The notes beneath the pieces were generated by a model. It saw only the letters and a list, made by a program, of their open reading frames with translations, was not told the origin of the DNA and searched no databases. 64,000 nt of DNA, taken from NCBI RefSeq assembly GCF_011683955.1, contig NZ_JAAQPI010000004.1, positions 434,001 to 498,000 on the forward strand, given 5' to 3'. The translations under genes and the position numbers were made by a program. Origin of the DNA: Pseudomaricurvus alkylphenolicus. Its GTDB lineage: Bacteria > Pseudomonadota > Gammaproteobacteria > Pseudomonadales > Cellvibrionaceae. Positions 1-9,302 of the stretch are shown piece by piece (the stretch's first letter is position 1; every line of letters starts with the position of its first letter).

Positions 1-213
1 CAGGCCAGGGTAATCCTGGCGAGCACGCAATTGCCGCAGCTGATCGAGACGCAGCCGGATCGAACGGTAGTCAAAATGTTTCGACTGGTCCATTCGTTTC
101 CAGCGCTGGTTGCCGCTCGCCGCATCATGGGCAATGGCGGCCTGTTGCCACTCTTCGTAGCAGGATGCCTGACGCATGGCGATCTCAGGCTTATGAAGCT
201 TGGTTGAAAACAT
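1..213 (-). CDS. Patatin-like lipase, DUF3336 N-terminus (partial)
   Basis: Only the first 71 codons lie in the window; the gene runs off the left edge. The start ATG is at 211-213. The visible N-terminus has the YEEW, AIAHD and FDYRSIRLRLDQLR pattern typical of the DUF3336 region that precedes the patatin hydrolase domain in bacterial and fungal triacylglycerol-lipase-like proteins. The catalytic Ser/Asp part is outside the window and cannot be checked. It starts 23 bases beyond the MMPL exporter gene on the same strand, so it is probably the last visible gene of the DUF1302/DUF1329/YCF48/MMPL operon. Its presence there fits a lipid or hydrophobic-compound theme, which is inference. Confidence 0.65.
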   Translation of the reverse strand, partial: MFSTKLHKPEIAMRQASCYEEWQQAAIAHDAASGNQRWKRMDQSKHFDYRSIRLRLDQLRQLRARQDYPGL

Positions 214-235
214 AGATAACACCTGACGTCCCACC

Positions 236-2674
236 TTAGCGTCCATTCTGTTCTGCAGGAACCAGCGTAGCTGCGGATTCTTCCGGAGCTTTACCTGGCT
301 TGGACTTAACCAGAAACGTTGCCAGAGCCGGCATCAGAATCAGCGCCCCAAACATATTCCAAATGAACATAAAGGTCAGCAGGATGCCCATGTCCGCCTG
401 AAATTTGATCGGCGACATGGCCCAGGTGATGACTCCGGCCGCCAGCGTGACTCCGATCAGGGCCACCACCCGGCCGGTAAAGTTCAGAGTCTCGTAATAG
501 GCTGTAGTCAGGTCCTTGCCCTGTTTTTCCTTGGCGAGGATCACGGTCAGAACATAGAGGGCGTAGTCCACACCGATACCCACACCCAGGGCGATGACCG
601 GCAGGGTTGCGACCTTGACGCCCATGCCCAGCCATACCATCAGTGCCTCGCAAAGTATCGACGTCAGCATCAGCGGTAAAACCGCGCACACCACGCCGGG
701 CACCGAACGAAACGTCAGCAGGCACAGCACAATGACGGCGCCATAGACATAGAACAACATCTCGTGGTTGGCCTTCTTCACGACGATATTAGTGGCAGCC
801 TCGAACCCGGAACTGCCCGCAGCCCCAAGGAATTCGATCTTATCGACGCCACCCCAGTCCGCCTTGAATTGTTCCAGGGTTTCCACCACCCGGGTCAGTG
901 TCGCCGCTTTGTGGTCAGCGAGATAAACTTGCATCGGCCAGATCGAACAGGCCGGGTCAACATATTCAAGAGTCACCAGTTCACTGATGGCATAGTTCAT
1001 GGTGTCCTGGTTGCGGAACAGTGATTGCCACTTGGGAAAGCCCTCATTGATCCCCATCATGATTTCGCGGGTCCGCACGTTAAGGCCACGGACGTCTTCC
1101 ACACCTTCCACTTGACGCAGACGCCATTCCAACTCATTGGCCAGACTCAATCCTTCGTGATCAATGCAACCATCGGCAGCGGTCTTGACGATTACTGCAA
1201 ACACGTCTGTACTCACAGAATAGTTTTCAATCATAAAGGCCACATCCCGGTTGTAACGGGAGTCCGGGCGCAGTTCTGGAGCGCCCTTGTCGAGATCACC
1301 GATCTGCAAGTCCTGGGCAACCACCAGCCCAATCACGGCCAGCACCACACTCACGGCAATAGCCATGGCGGCCGGCCCCCGGCGTGTAAACAGCAACAGA
1401 AAGCGCCATAGCCAATGCATATCCTGCTGGCTCTTGGGGGGACGCTGGGCGCGAATAACACTCTTGCGCCCGACACCGGTGTATGACAATACAATGGGAA
1501 TCAGAATCAGGTTGGTAAAAATCAGCACCACAACGCCAATACTCGCGGTAATGGCCAGATCCTGGATCACCTGAATCTGAATGATCATCAGCACCGCAAA
1601 ACCAACGCCGTCAGACAAGAGCGCGGTCACTCCGGCAATAAACAGACGGCGGAAGGTATAGCGGGCGGCAACGTACGGGTGCGCACCCCGCCCGATGTCC
1701 TGTAGTACACCATTGAGTTTCTGGGCACCGTGAGACACGCCAATGGCGAACACCAAAAATGGCACCAGAATGGAAAACGGGTCCAGCTCAAATCCCAACA
1801 GCGCGAGAATACCCAACTGCCATACCACGGCGACCAAAGTGCAGGCGATCACCATAACGGTGGAACGCAGGCAGCGGGTATAACCGTTTAGCAATACGGT
1901 GGCGATAATCACCGCTAGGGCAAAGAAACCCATAACCGCCATCAGGCCATCGATCAAATCACCGATCAGCTTGGCAAAACCGATAATGTGGATGGATCGA
2001 TTGGTATCATTCTCTGTAAAGGTTTTGCGAATTTCCTCCAGTTTTTCACTCAGCCGGGCGTAGTCAAGACGCTCTCCAGTTTCAGGATTAATCTCCAACA
2101 GAGGAACAATAATGGCGGCGGACTTCTCATTATTTGCAACCAGATCGCCGCCGATTCCCGCGCGCAGGATATTGCGTTTGACTTCTGCAATGGACCGCTC
2201 TGAACCATCGAAATCTCCGGGAATAACCGGCCCCCCCTCAAAGCCCTGCTCCGTGACCACCCTCCAGCGAGTGTTGGGGGTAAACAGGGATTTCATGCCG
2301 TTGCGGTCAACACCGGGAATATAGAAAATGGCGTCGTTCACCTGCTCAAGGAATTTGAGGTTCTCTCGGGTAAACAGCGTCCCCTCGTCCACCGCCACAA
2401 CTACCCGCAAGTTGTTGCCCAACCCCTTGAGATCGTCGCGGTTCTCCTGATAGTTGACAACGTATTGGTGCGCCTTGGGCAGGGTTTTCTCAAAGCCGGC
2501 CCTGAGATCAATCTGTGTCGCGTAAAAACCGAGAAAGACTGTGACCAACCCACACAGGGCCATCACTATTCCACGATTGTTGAAAACCAGTTTCTCCAGC
2601 CAGGTTCCGGAGTTAAAATCGAACTTGTTCAGATCCGAAATAATCGGCAGATCTGACTCTGATGCATGCGCCAT
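236..2674 (-). CDS. MMPL/RND-family exporter
   Basis: An 812-residue inner-membrane protein with the RND/MMPL layout: a TM helix near residues 35-55, a large periplasmic loop, a TM bundle near 240-400, a second TM near 440-460, a second loop, and a second TM bundle near 640-790. Conserved helix motifs are visible: FAIGVSHGAQKLNG in the first half and GVGIGVDYALY in the second. The GVSHG form is characteristic of the MMPL branch that travels with YCF48, DUF1329 and DUF1302 genes. It lies 25 bases downstream of the YCF48 gene. The family exports lipids or hydrophobic compounds using the proton gradient; the substrate here is unknown. Confidence 0.85.
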   Translation of the reverse strand: MAHASESDLPIISDLNKFDFNSGTWLEKLVFNNRGIVMALCGLVTVFLGFYATQIDLRAGFEKTLPKAHQYVVNYQENRDDLKGLGNNLRVVVAVDEGTLFTRENLKFLEQVNDAIFYIPGVDRNGMKSLFTPNTRWRVVTEQGFEGGPVIPGDFDGSERSIAEVKRNILRAGIGGDLVANNEKSAAIIVPLLEINPETGERLDYARLSEKLEEIRKTFTENDTNRSIHIIGFAKLIGDLIDGLMAVMGFFALAVIIATVLLNGYTRCLRSTVMVIACTLVAVVWQLGILALLGFELDPFSILVPFLVFAIGVSHGAQKLNGVLQDIGRGAHPYVAARYTFRRLFIAGVTALLSDGVGFAVLMIIQIQVIQDLAITASIGVVVLIFTNLILIPIVLSYTGVGRKSVIRAQRPPKSQQDMHWLWRFLLLFTRRGPAAMAIAVSVVLAVIGLVVAQDLQIGDLDKGAPELRPDSRYNRDVAFMIENYSVSTDVFAVIVKTAADGCIDHEGLSLANELEWRLRQVEGVEDVRGLNVRTREIMMGINEGFPKWQSLFRNQDTMNYAISELVTLEYVDPACSIWPMQVYLADHKAATLTRVVETLEQFKADWGGVDKIEFLGAAGSSGFEAATNIVVKKANHEMLFYVYGAVIVLCLLTFRSVPGVVCAVLPLMLTSILCEALMVWLGMGVKVATLPVIALGVGIGVDYALYVLTVILAKEKQGKDLTTAYYETLNFTGRVVALIGVTLAAGVITWAMSPIKFQADMGILLTFMFIWNMFGALILMPALATFLVKSKPGKAPEESAATLVPAEQNGR

Positions 2675-2698
2675 GATAGCTTCTCGGATGATTGAATC

Positions 2699-3826
2699 TT
2701 ACTGTGGAAGTGTCAGCTTGTGGATGCCGTCGGGCCCACCCACCAGCAAAGTGCCGGACGGTCCTTCGGCCAGGGTATAAACCCTCGTGCCACTGCTGAT
2801 CGGCAGGCGGCTGAAAGATGTGCCGTGATCGCTACTGACCAGGAGGTCCCCTGCCATACCGGCAAACACGAGACGGCCGTCCGCCAGACGTACAGAATCC
2901 ACCAGTGAACTGGACGCGGGTTTCTGAGCCTCAGACCAGCTCTTGCCCTCATCGGCGGTACTGAACAGGCGACCACGCAGCCCACCCAGCACAATACGCC
3001 CGTCGGCTGCCGCCACGCTGGTAAAGAAACTGCCCTCCCAGGGCACATTCTCTACACGTACCGCCTTGCGACGGTTACTGTCTCCGATCATCAACAAACC
3101 CGCTTCACCGGCAATGAAGAAGCGGCCTGGCTCTGGTAAAGGAGCAAAGTCGAACAAGTGATAAAACGAGTCATTTTCGGTGGCATGGAGCACATGTTCC
3201 CAGTTTTGTCCTCCGTCCCGAGTACGCAGCAGCATCCCGTAGGCACCAAAGGCATGGCCGTGGGTATCGCTGTGAAAATATACCTTGAACAAAGGCTTGT
3301 CGGCTCCCTGCTCAATGGCAAACTGCATCTCCTCCACCAGATAGCTATAGTACGGGTCCCGCGGGTATTGAAGCGCCAGCTTTTGATAATAGGCCAATCC
3401 CTCAGTACCATAACGCAGACCGTCATATTGTTTTTCCCAGGTTTTACCAGCATCGACGGAGTGTAGAATCAACCCTTCGTGGCCCACCGCCCAGCCTTTG
3501 TCCGGAGTAGGAAAATGAATATCGAGAATGCTGCTGCGAACCGGCACCTGAGCCTGGGTCCAGGTTTCTCCGTCGTCCTCTGACCACAGGATGTGGCCTT
3601 GAATACCCGTCGCGTAAATGCGTCCGTGGAACTTGCGGATTGAATAGACCAGCGACTCTGTGGCAATTTCGCTGCGCACGGCAGGCAAGTTCAGAACGTC
3701 GAAATCCTTCGCCCAGCTCCCCTGCCAGGGCGCCAGCATCAAGAGTATCAAGGTTCCGATCAGGACTCGCGTATCTGACGTTCGTGTATGAGACGTTCGT
3801 GTATGAGACGTTCGTGTATGAGGCAT
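2699..3826 (-). CDS. YCF48/BNR-repeat periplasmic protein
   Basis: A 375-residue exported beta-propeller. A hydrophobic stretch (LIGTLILLMLAPW, about residues 22-34) followed by SWAKDF suggests a Sec signal peptide. Asp-box repeats recur along the chain: SEDDGETW, SVDAGKTW, TRDGGQNW, TADEGKSW and SSDHGTSF. This matches YCF48-like (photosystem II stability factor) and sialidase-type propellers, here without enzyme motifs. The start at 3826 follows a GGAAG-like ribosome site. Residues 3-20 are an HTRTS repeat encoded by a 15-bp DNA tandem repeat, so the annotated N-terminus extends oddly far before the signal helix. It lies between the DUF1329 and MMPL genes; paired genes of this type are thought to form an envelope transport system. 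Confidence 0.8.
   Translation of the reverse strand: MPHTRTSHTRTSHTRTSDTRVLIGTLILLMLAPWQGSWAKDFDVLNLPAVRSEIATESLVYSIRKFHGRIYATGIQGHILWSEDDGETWTQAQVPVRSSILDIHFPTPDKGWAVGHEGLILHSVDAGKTWEKQYDGLRYGTEGLAYYQKLALQYPRDPYYSYLVEEMQFAIEQGADKPLFKVYFHSDTHGHAFGAYGMLLRTRDGGQNWEHVLHATENDSFYHLFDFAPLPEPGRFFIAGEAGLLMIGDSNRRKAVRVENVPWEGSFFTSVAAADGRIVLGGLRGRLFSTADEGKSWSEAQKPASSSLVDSVRLADGRLVFAGMAGDLLVSSDHGTSFSRLPISSGTRVYTLAEGPSGTLLVGGPDGIHKLTLPQ
3771..3822. repeat. 15-bp tandem repeat at the YCF48 start
   Basis: About 3.4 copies of a 15-bp unit (GTATGAGACGTTCGT on the plus strand; the leftmost copy reads GTATCTGACGTTCGT). Because 15 is a multiple of three, copy-number change would add or remove five residues (HTRTS) at the N-terminus of the YCF48 protein without a frameshift. 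Confidence 0.9.
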
Positions 3827-3962
3827 AGCACTGCTTCCGTTTACTAATTGGGTTCACATGCATTAACCGGCACCTGCCAGTTAATGCACAAAGCCTCAGC
3901 AAAGTTTCGGTATTGCCTTGCTTACAAATCCAATGACCTGTGTTATATCCAGTGGTGCGCGC

Positions 3963-5324
3963 TTAGCGCACGCCACCACGGGCCAGGCCTTTGGCGGTGA
4001 AGTACTTTGCGTTCTGATTGACACCGGTTCGGAAGCCACCCGGAGCGGGTTTGGTGTTGATGTTATAAATACCCTGGAGTAAATCATAAGCTCCATAGGC
4101 GAAATGATAGTTGGACTTGATGTCGTACAGGTTGGCACCATAGGCGAACTGCACGCGCCACAAATCACCCTGTCCATCGTAGTTTTCGGCGGCCAGTGCT
4201 TGCCAACTGTCCTCATCGATATAGAGACGACGCTTGGCATAGAGGTGACGCTTGCCTTCCTTGAGTGTCGCTTCCACCACCCACACACGATGTTTCTCCC
4301 AGCGAATCAGCTCCGGGTCCAGAAACTTTTCACCCAGCGCATCTTTGACTTCCGTCTGGAAAACGAAATCGTAGCAATTGTAGGGAACCATCATCTCTTT
4401 CTTACCAATCAGTTTCCAATCGAAACGTTCAGGCGACCCATTCAGAATAAAGGCATCGTCATAGGTAGAGGTACCGGCAACGGCGGGATTGGGTGTATCG
4501 AAGGAAACCGCCGGTGCCAAACGCACGCGCCGCTGCCCGGTCAAATACTGCCACGCCTTGCGGCCTTTGCCTTCGGTAAAATCCGCACCCGGTTCATGCA
4601 CCAGCAGAATCTCGCCAGCCCGTCGGGTCGGAGCCTTGTAGTTGAGTCGTAACTTCAACCAGGGCGTATCGTCCATCAACTTATTCGGAGTTTTGTACAT
4701 CGAGAAGACGTTAGTCATATAACCGGTTGTAGACAAAATGGGCTTTCCATTGGCATTCACATAGTAGGTGTCGTAGGTGACCGAGTGATCAGTCAGATAA
4801 CGTGTAAGGTGATTCCAGAGCACTTCCAACCCTGTTTCCGGGATTGGAAAGGGTACTCCAGGCAGAGAATTCGCGATACGTTGTCCGTTATCTTCCAAAG
4901 TGGCGTTGGTAGCGTTCTTCAGCGTGTTGTCGTACAACCAGTCCGGCGTTACGAAGTCACGACGACTGGGATATACCTGCATCCTGAAACCATCGCCGCC
5001 CAATTTTTCAAACATGGCCAGGGAGCCCTGTGTAAGATTGTCGGCATGTTCTTTGTAATTATTCTGGTCAATGGTAAACAGGACTTTGTCATCGGGATAG
5101 GCATTGACATAGTTGTCGGAGCCCGCCACAAAATTATCCGGTATGGGCGAACCTTTGGGATTCCATGGAGGGATAGAACCGTCGGCGTTACCTGATGCTT
5201 GCGCCCCCATGGGCGTCAAGTCCTTACCCAGGCGCGAAGCCTGATCAGTGGAAACTGCAGCCATAGCGCCGCTGATCATGGCGCCGGTCAGGCACAGGGC
5301 CGTCAACATTCTTCTTTGTATCAT
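3963..5324 (-). CDS. DUF1329 outer-membrane/periplasmic protein
   Basis: A 453-residue exported protein. MIQRRMLTALCLTGAMISG followed by AMAAVS is a clear signal peptide. The mature part has typical DUF1329 features: LGKDLTPMGAQASGNADGSI near the start, PPWNPKG, PDKVLFTID, and a long C-terminal beta-rich part with RVWVVEATLKEG and YIDEDSWQ. DUF1329 proteins have a LolB-like fold and usually sit beside DUF1302 genes. The DUF1302 gene is 40 bases upstream and the YCF48 gene is downstream on the same strand. The likely role is as a periplasmic partner of the DUF1302 barrel and MMPL exporter in handling a hydrophobic compound, inferred from context only. Confidence 0.85.
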   Translation of the reverse strand: MIQRRMLTALCLTGAMISGAMAAVSTDQASRLGKDLTPMGAQASGNADGSIPPWNPKGSPIPDNFVAGSDNYVNAYPDDKVLFTIDQNNYKEHADNLTQGSLAMFEKLGGDGFRMQVYPSRRDFVTPDWLYDNTLKNATNATLEDNGQRIANSLPGVPFPIPETGLEVLWNHLTRYLTDHSVTYDTYYVNANGKPILSTTGYMTNVFSMYKTPNKLMDDTPWLKLRLNYKAPTRRAGEILLVHEPGADFTEGKGRKAWQYLTGQRRVRLAPAVSFDTPNPAVAGTSTYDDAFILNGSPERFDWKLIGKKEMMVPYNCYDFVFQTEVKDALGEKFLDPELIRWEKHRVWVVEATLKEGKRHLYAKRRLYIDEDSWQALAAENYDGQGDLWRVQFAYGANLYDIKSNYHFAYGAYDLLQGIYNINTKPAPGGFRTGVNQNAKYFTAKGLARGGVR

Positions 5325-5364
5325 CGTTAGTACCTCTCAATACAGCCGTATATGTTTATGTTTT

Positions 5365-7191
5365 TTAGAACGAGCGCTTTAGAGTCAGCGACAAGTTGTC
5401 ACGATCTTTCAAGAGTCCTCCCAACCCGGCGTTGACCGGACCAAAGAAAGCGTTGTAACTCGCTGATAGGATCCAGGTTTGATCGATATCGAGGACAATT
5501 CCGAGACTGGCACTGCCGCGCTCCTCGTCACCACCGAAAGAAAAGGGGCTTTTTTCACCATCAATGGTGTAAGAAAGACTCATGGGCACGCTCAGGTCCC
5601 ACCCTGGATAGACTTGATACCAGGTAGGCTTGAATACAGCGCCAATGGTGCTGACAACTCGATTTTCGTATACACGATGATCCACCAGACCACAGTTTGC
5701 ATTGCAGTCGTCCAACATCTGGAAGGTCGCCTCCAGCAGATAGGACCCACCTTCCCAGAAACCGTTGTCATTCAATAAACCAAGGCCATTAAGGACCACT
5801 GACCAGATATCACCTTGGGCGCCAAGGAAGTTTCCGGAATTGTAGTCGTCGTAGCTACCGGGAATATGGCCGAGACCAAGGGCGCCTTCGATACTATCAA
5901 CAAAGGGGGTCGGCGCACCGTAAAAGCGTCTCAGTGAGTTGGCAAGATCCGGGGCGATAGGAGCGTTCTTGCGTAGAACTATATCCGCGCCGACGCTGAT
6001 ACCGTTGATTTCTTTTGCCAGGGAAATCGCGAACAAGTCAATATCGTCTTTGAAAATCCATCCGGCCTGGCCGGTCACAATATTGCCCGCTTCAACATTG
6101 ATCTCCGGCGCGTTGGGTGGGCAAGGCTGCAGTACACCGGCTGAACAGCCACCTGCCCAGCCCTGCAACAGGGCACCCGCCACCGGGTTGCCCGCCTGAG
6201 CCTGAACCGCGGCCAACTGGCCGGTATCAAATCCCGCGTGCAGGCCGTGTAGATTTTTGTCGACGTAGTTCAGATAGATAAAGGAAGTCTCCAGCCCCCA
6301 TCGCTCAATGTAGTACTGAAGATTGATTCCCCACTCGTCACTCTCGGTTTTGTCGTTGCGCATTCGCATTCCCACGGCAAACGGACTACCGGGCGTGACG
6401 GTGATAAACTCGCTGTCTTCTGTCAGGCCTTCAGCCGGGCTAAAAAAGGTGCCCGTTTCCGGCATGCGATAGCGCTGGTGTTCGAAGCTGTAATAGGCGT
6501 TGAGAGTGATATTGTCAGACAGCTGCCACACCCCGGACAGTTTCGCGGAAGGAATAAACAACTCTTTGGCTTCACTGCCAGGAACGGAGAGGGACTTGGA
6601 GAAATCCAACGCGGCCATGGCTCCACCAACGCCTGCAATAGCTCCCGTGGCCAGCAGGCTGTTCCCCCAATAGATAGTATGACGGCCGGCACGCAGGCCC
6701 AGCGAACTCTCCCCAATATCCCAGCTGCCAAAGAAGAAGGCATCCAGAATCTCGGCATCGGAATGGTGAAGATCCTGTGCTGCATCGGAGTACTCCCCCG
6801 GAGAAACGCTAGCAGACGCCCACGACAAGCTGCGATCGACGGGGTGATCAGAATCTTTGTACTGATGATCGTACCACCCGGATGCGCTGATTCGGAATCC
6901 GAAATTGTCTTTGAAAATAACATCGAACTCGGACAGAACATCAACTCGTGTACTGATCAAACCCAGGCCAGAACGATCCACCGACAGATCGGAATCATCT
7001 GCCAGATACCAGGCAGCACCCGCGCGAGGGGTATACACATCTTCATCCTGGGAGGCGACCCGCGACATCAGGTTCAGTTTGACAGTGTTATCCCAACGTA
7101 TTTCCCAGTCACTGGACGTATCGAATTGAAAGGCATTGACGTTGGCACAGGCAGCCGAAAAAGCCGCCATTGCCATAAGGCATTTATTCAT
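5365..7191 (-). CDS. DUF1302 outer-membrane beta-barrel
   Basis: A 608-residue protein with signal peptide MNKCLMAMAAFSAACANVNA and a mature part full of alternating aromatic/polar strands. It ends in LKRSF, whose terminal Phe is a typical beta-barrel assembly signal. Family marks include FDTSSDWEIRWDNTVKLNL at the mature N-terminus and the RAGRHTIYWGNSLL segment. DUF1302 proteins are predicted outer-membrane channels often linked to hydrophobic substrate metabolism. A strong GGGAGAG ribosome site precedes the ATG at 7191. It is the first gene of the minus-strand operon, has a hairpin in its leader (7239-7255), and is divergent from an AraC regulator that probably controls it. Confidence 0.85.
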   Translation of the reverse strand: MNKCLMAMAAFSAACANVNAFQFDTSSDWEIRWDNTVKLNLMSRVASQDEDVYTPRAGAAWYLADDSDLSVDRSGLGLISTRVDVLSEFDVIFKDNFGFRISASGWYDHQYKDSDHPVDRSLSWASASVSPGEYSDAAQDLHHSDAEILDAFFFGSWDIGESSLGLRAGRHTIYWGNSLLATGAIAGVGGAMAALDFSKSLSVPGSEAKELFIPSAKLSGVWQLSDNITLNAYYSFEHQRYRMPETGTFFSPAEGLTEDSEFITVTPGSPFAVGMRMRNDKTESDEWGINLQYYIERWGLETSFIYLNYVDKNLHGLHAGFDTGQLAAVQAQAGNPVAGALLQGWAGGCSAGVLQPCPPNAPEINVEAGNIVTGQAGWIFKDDIDLFAISLAKEINGISVGADIVLRKNAPIAPDLANSLRRFYGAPTPFVDSIEGALGLGHIPGSYDDYNSGNFLGAQGDIWSVVLNGLGLLNDNGFWEGGSYLLEATFQMLDDCNANCGLVDHRVYENRVVSTIGAVFKPTWYQVYPGWDLSVPMSLSYTIDGEKSPFSFGGDEERGSASLGIVLDIDQTWILSASYNAFFGPVNAGLGGLLKDRDNLSLTLKRSF

Positions 7192-7238
7192 ATCTCTCCC
7201 CGGAGAAGCTCTATTTTTGGTGAATTTTTGGAAAAAGT

Positions 7239-7255
7239 GCCTCCCATGGGGAGGC
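7239..7255 (-). promoter_or_regulatory. Leader hairpin with U-tract before DUF1302
   Basis: The 7-bp arms GCCTCCC and GGGAGGC close on a 3-base loop. Read on the minus strand they are followed by ACTTTTTCC, so the transcript would form a terminator-like stem and U-run about 50-65 bases before the DUF1302 start. It could be an attenuator or a terminator of an upstream transcript. Confidence 0.4.
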
Positions 7256-7435
7256 CAACTGCTACTACTGCAGAGAGAACTGCATCACTGTGAATTGTTT
7301 GGAAGGCTGCCATCGAATCATCAAACTAACCTCTCTAGAATGTCGTAGCTATTTGTTCTCTGATATTCTTATAATGGTTATCAAGCAAAACGCTCGGTGC
7401 CACTTTAGTGGAATCAGACCCTGCTTGACTATGAT

Positions 7436-8557
7436 ATGAGCAACCAGGAACAATTGATAAAATGTTACACCTCGACATCCCCGCTCATTAACTTGAATGC
7501 CATTGCAATGAAATCCGGCCAAGACAAGCAAGACATCGGAATCCGTACAGCGATCCTCTCAGACCTTCTTTCCACTGCGAGAGAATCAAATGTGGACATT
7601 GATTCCCTTTTACAACGTTGCGATATAAAACCGGATAGATTTATTACTCGACAGGGAAGAGTACCGGTTGCCAATGCAGTTAAGCTGATTCGTCGATGTG
7701 GATTTTTGATGGGTGATGAGTATATGGGTCTGCTGAGCAGACCACTGCCCGTGGGATATTTTCGCATGGCGATATTAAATGCCGTACAGCAGCCCACCCT
7801 GGGGGAGGCCCTTCAGCGTTTCTTTGAATTCAACAATCTTTTCTTGCCGGATTTGAAAACAAAATTAGTAAACAGACAACAGTTTTCAGAAATTCATCTG
7901 GTACGCAATTCCGGCGTCCGCTTTCGCAATAACGTCGCCGTAGACATGATCATCGCCATCATCCACCGCCTATCCAATTGGCTTTGCGATGAGTTGATTG
8001 TAGTGGACAGTCTCGAGCTGGACCACGAACCCCGCCTCTATCGACGGGAATACAAGCATATCTATTACGGCGCCGTCGTCAAATATCACGGTGACATCAA
8101 TCGCCTTGTCTTTGACAGGCACTACCTGGATCTACCCGTGATTCAAAACGAAACCGATGCCGAAGCCTATTACCAGCGCGCACCGTTGGATCTCTTTCTG
8201 CCCCAGGACGTACAGGGAGAAACCAGCCGGGTGATAAGAAAGTTAATCAAGCAACAGTACACAACCAGAAACGTCATCGCCAACCTGCAAGAAGTCTCAG
8301 CGTTATTGGACCTGGGCCCTCAAACCATTCGCCGCCGCCTGGCCAAGGAGGGAACCAGCTACAACAGCATAAAGTCTCGGGTAAAACGCGACGTTGCCAT
8401 GCGTGCCCTGAACGATCCGGATTTGACCATTGAAGAGGTGGCAATCCGTATAGGTTATTCAGAGCCGGCGGCATTTATTCGCGCTTTTAAGTCCTGGACC
8501 GGGTTTTCGCCTGCCAGATTCAGAAGGGGTGGATTTGAGACCGACACAGTGGATTAG
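7436..8557 (+). CDS. AraC-family regulator (OruR-type)
   Basis: A 373-residue regulator. The N-terminal two-thirds matches the arabinose-binding-like domain (PF12625 type) of OruR/ArgR-like AraC proteins, with YMGLLSRPLPVGYFRMA and QRFFEFNNLF. The C-terminal about 100 residues hold the double helix-turn-helix: VSALLDLGPQTIRRRL, then IEEVAIRIGYSEPAAFIRAFKSWTGFSPARFR. No good ribosome site lies before ATG 7436. The in-frame ATG at 7508 (MKSGQDKQ) is an alternative start that fits the family length better. It is divergent from the DUF1302 operon and is probably its ligand-responsive activator. Confidence 0.85.
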   Translation: MSNQEQLIKCYTSTSPLINLNAIAMKSGQDKQDIGIRTAILSDLLSTARESNVDIDSLLQRCDIKPDRFITRQGRVPVANAVKLIRRCGFLMGDEYMGLLSRPLPVGYFRMAILNAVQQPTLGEALQRFFEFNNLFLPDLKTKLVNRQQFSEIHLVRNSGVRFRNNVAVDMIIAIIHRLSNWLCDELIVVDSLELDHEPRLYRREYKHIYYGAVVKYHGDINRLVFDRHYLDLPVIQNETDAEAYYQRAPLDLFLPQDVQGETSRVIRKLIKQQYTTRNVIANLQEVSALLDLGPQTIRRRLAKEGTSYNSIKSRVKRDVAMRALNDPDLTIEEVAIRIGYSEPAAFIRAFKSWTGFSPARFRRGGFETDTVD

Positions 8558-8624
8558 TTTGTGGCGGTTCCAAAAATGGGCATGGTTCAAAAAACCTTGT
8601 TTTTGATCCATGTCGAAATATTCA

Positions 8625-9302
8625 TTAATCTGGACAGGGCGCCCCACCCTGAATCCAGATTTTCATTGCCATTACAAAATCCTTATGGGTTCCCGGCGCT
8701 GAGCTTCTGCCCGGCCCCGGCTGCCAGGCCCAGCGAATCAGAGGGTCATCGTGCACATGGTGCACGAATTCCTTTTTGAAGGTTTTCATATCATTACGGC
8801 TGCCGCGAAACGCCAGAAAGCTGTTTTTGGCCGGATTGAGCCAGTTTTCGCAAAGTTCATGAGGCTCGATCCCCACCGGAACAACCATAGTGGCGGGCGG
8901 CATGTGCCAAACAAAGCCCGGCATCAAATTGTTGGCGGCCCCCGGTGGCATACCGGGGGCACTGCCATTTTTTGTTTGATGACAGCTGCGGCAGTTAACC
9001 GGTTTATCGGATTTCGGCACGGGTTGAAACTGAAAGTTGGCGAACATCAGCTGCAGATTGTTGGCCGCACTGATGTTCATGGGGTGCCGACGTCGGTCAT
9101 CACCGACCGTGGGTCGGTGAACGCCATCAATTTCCTGACCGTGACAATTGGCGCAACGGGGATGTGTGGCCACCTGGTGTAAATATCGAAAGGCGTTTTC
9201 AGGAGAAGCCTCGTTCTTAAACACCTGATAGGCATCGGCCGTGGCACCATTGCCGATCAATGCGCCTACTGCCACTAACAGTAGCATAAGTAATCTGTTC
9301 AT
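8625..9302 (-). CDS. Di-haem c-type cytochrome
   Basis: A 225-residue exported protein with signal peptide MNRLLMLLLVAVGALIGNGATA. Two haem c motifs are present, CANCH near residue 54 and CRSCH near residue 103, with MPPATMVVPVG further on as a possible source of a Met ligand. Its ATG overlaps the stop of the molybdenum-hydroxylase gene in a TGATG arrangement (9300-9304), implying translational coupling. It is probably the periplasmic electron acceptor that takes electrons from the hydroxylase into the respiratory chain, as in other IorAB-like enzymes that use cytochrome c rather than NAD or oxygen. Confidence 0.8.
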   Translation of the reverse strand: MNRLLMLLLVAVGALIGNGATADAYQVFKNEASPENAFRYLHQVATHPRCANCHGQEIDGVHRPTVGDDRRRHPMNISAANNLQLMFANFQFQPVPKSDKPVNCRSCHQTKNGSAPGMPPGAANNLMPGFVWHMPPATMVVPVGIEPHELCENWLNPAKNSFLAFRGSRNDMKTFKKEFVHHVHDDPLIRWAWQPGPGRSSAPGTHKDFVMAMKIWIQGGAPCPD

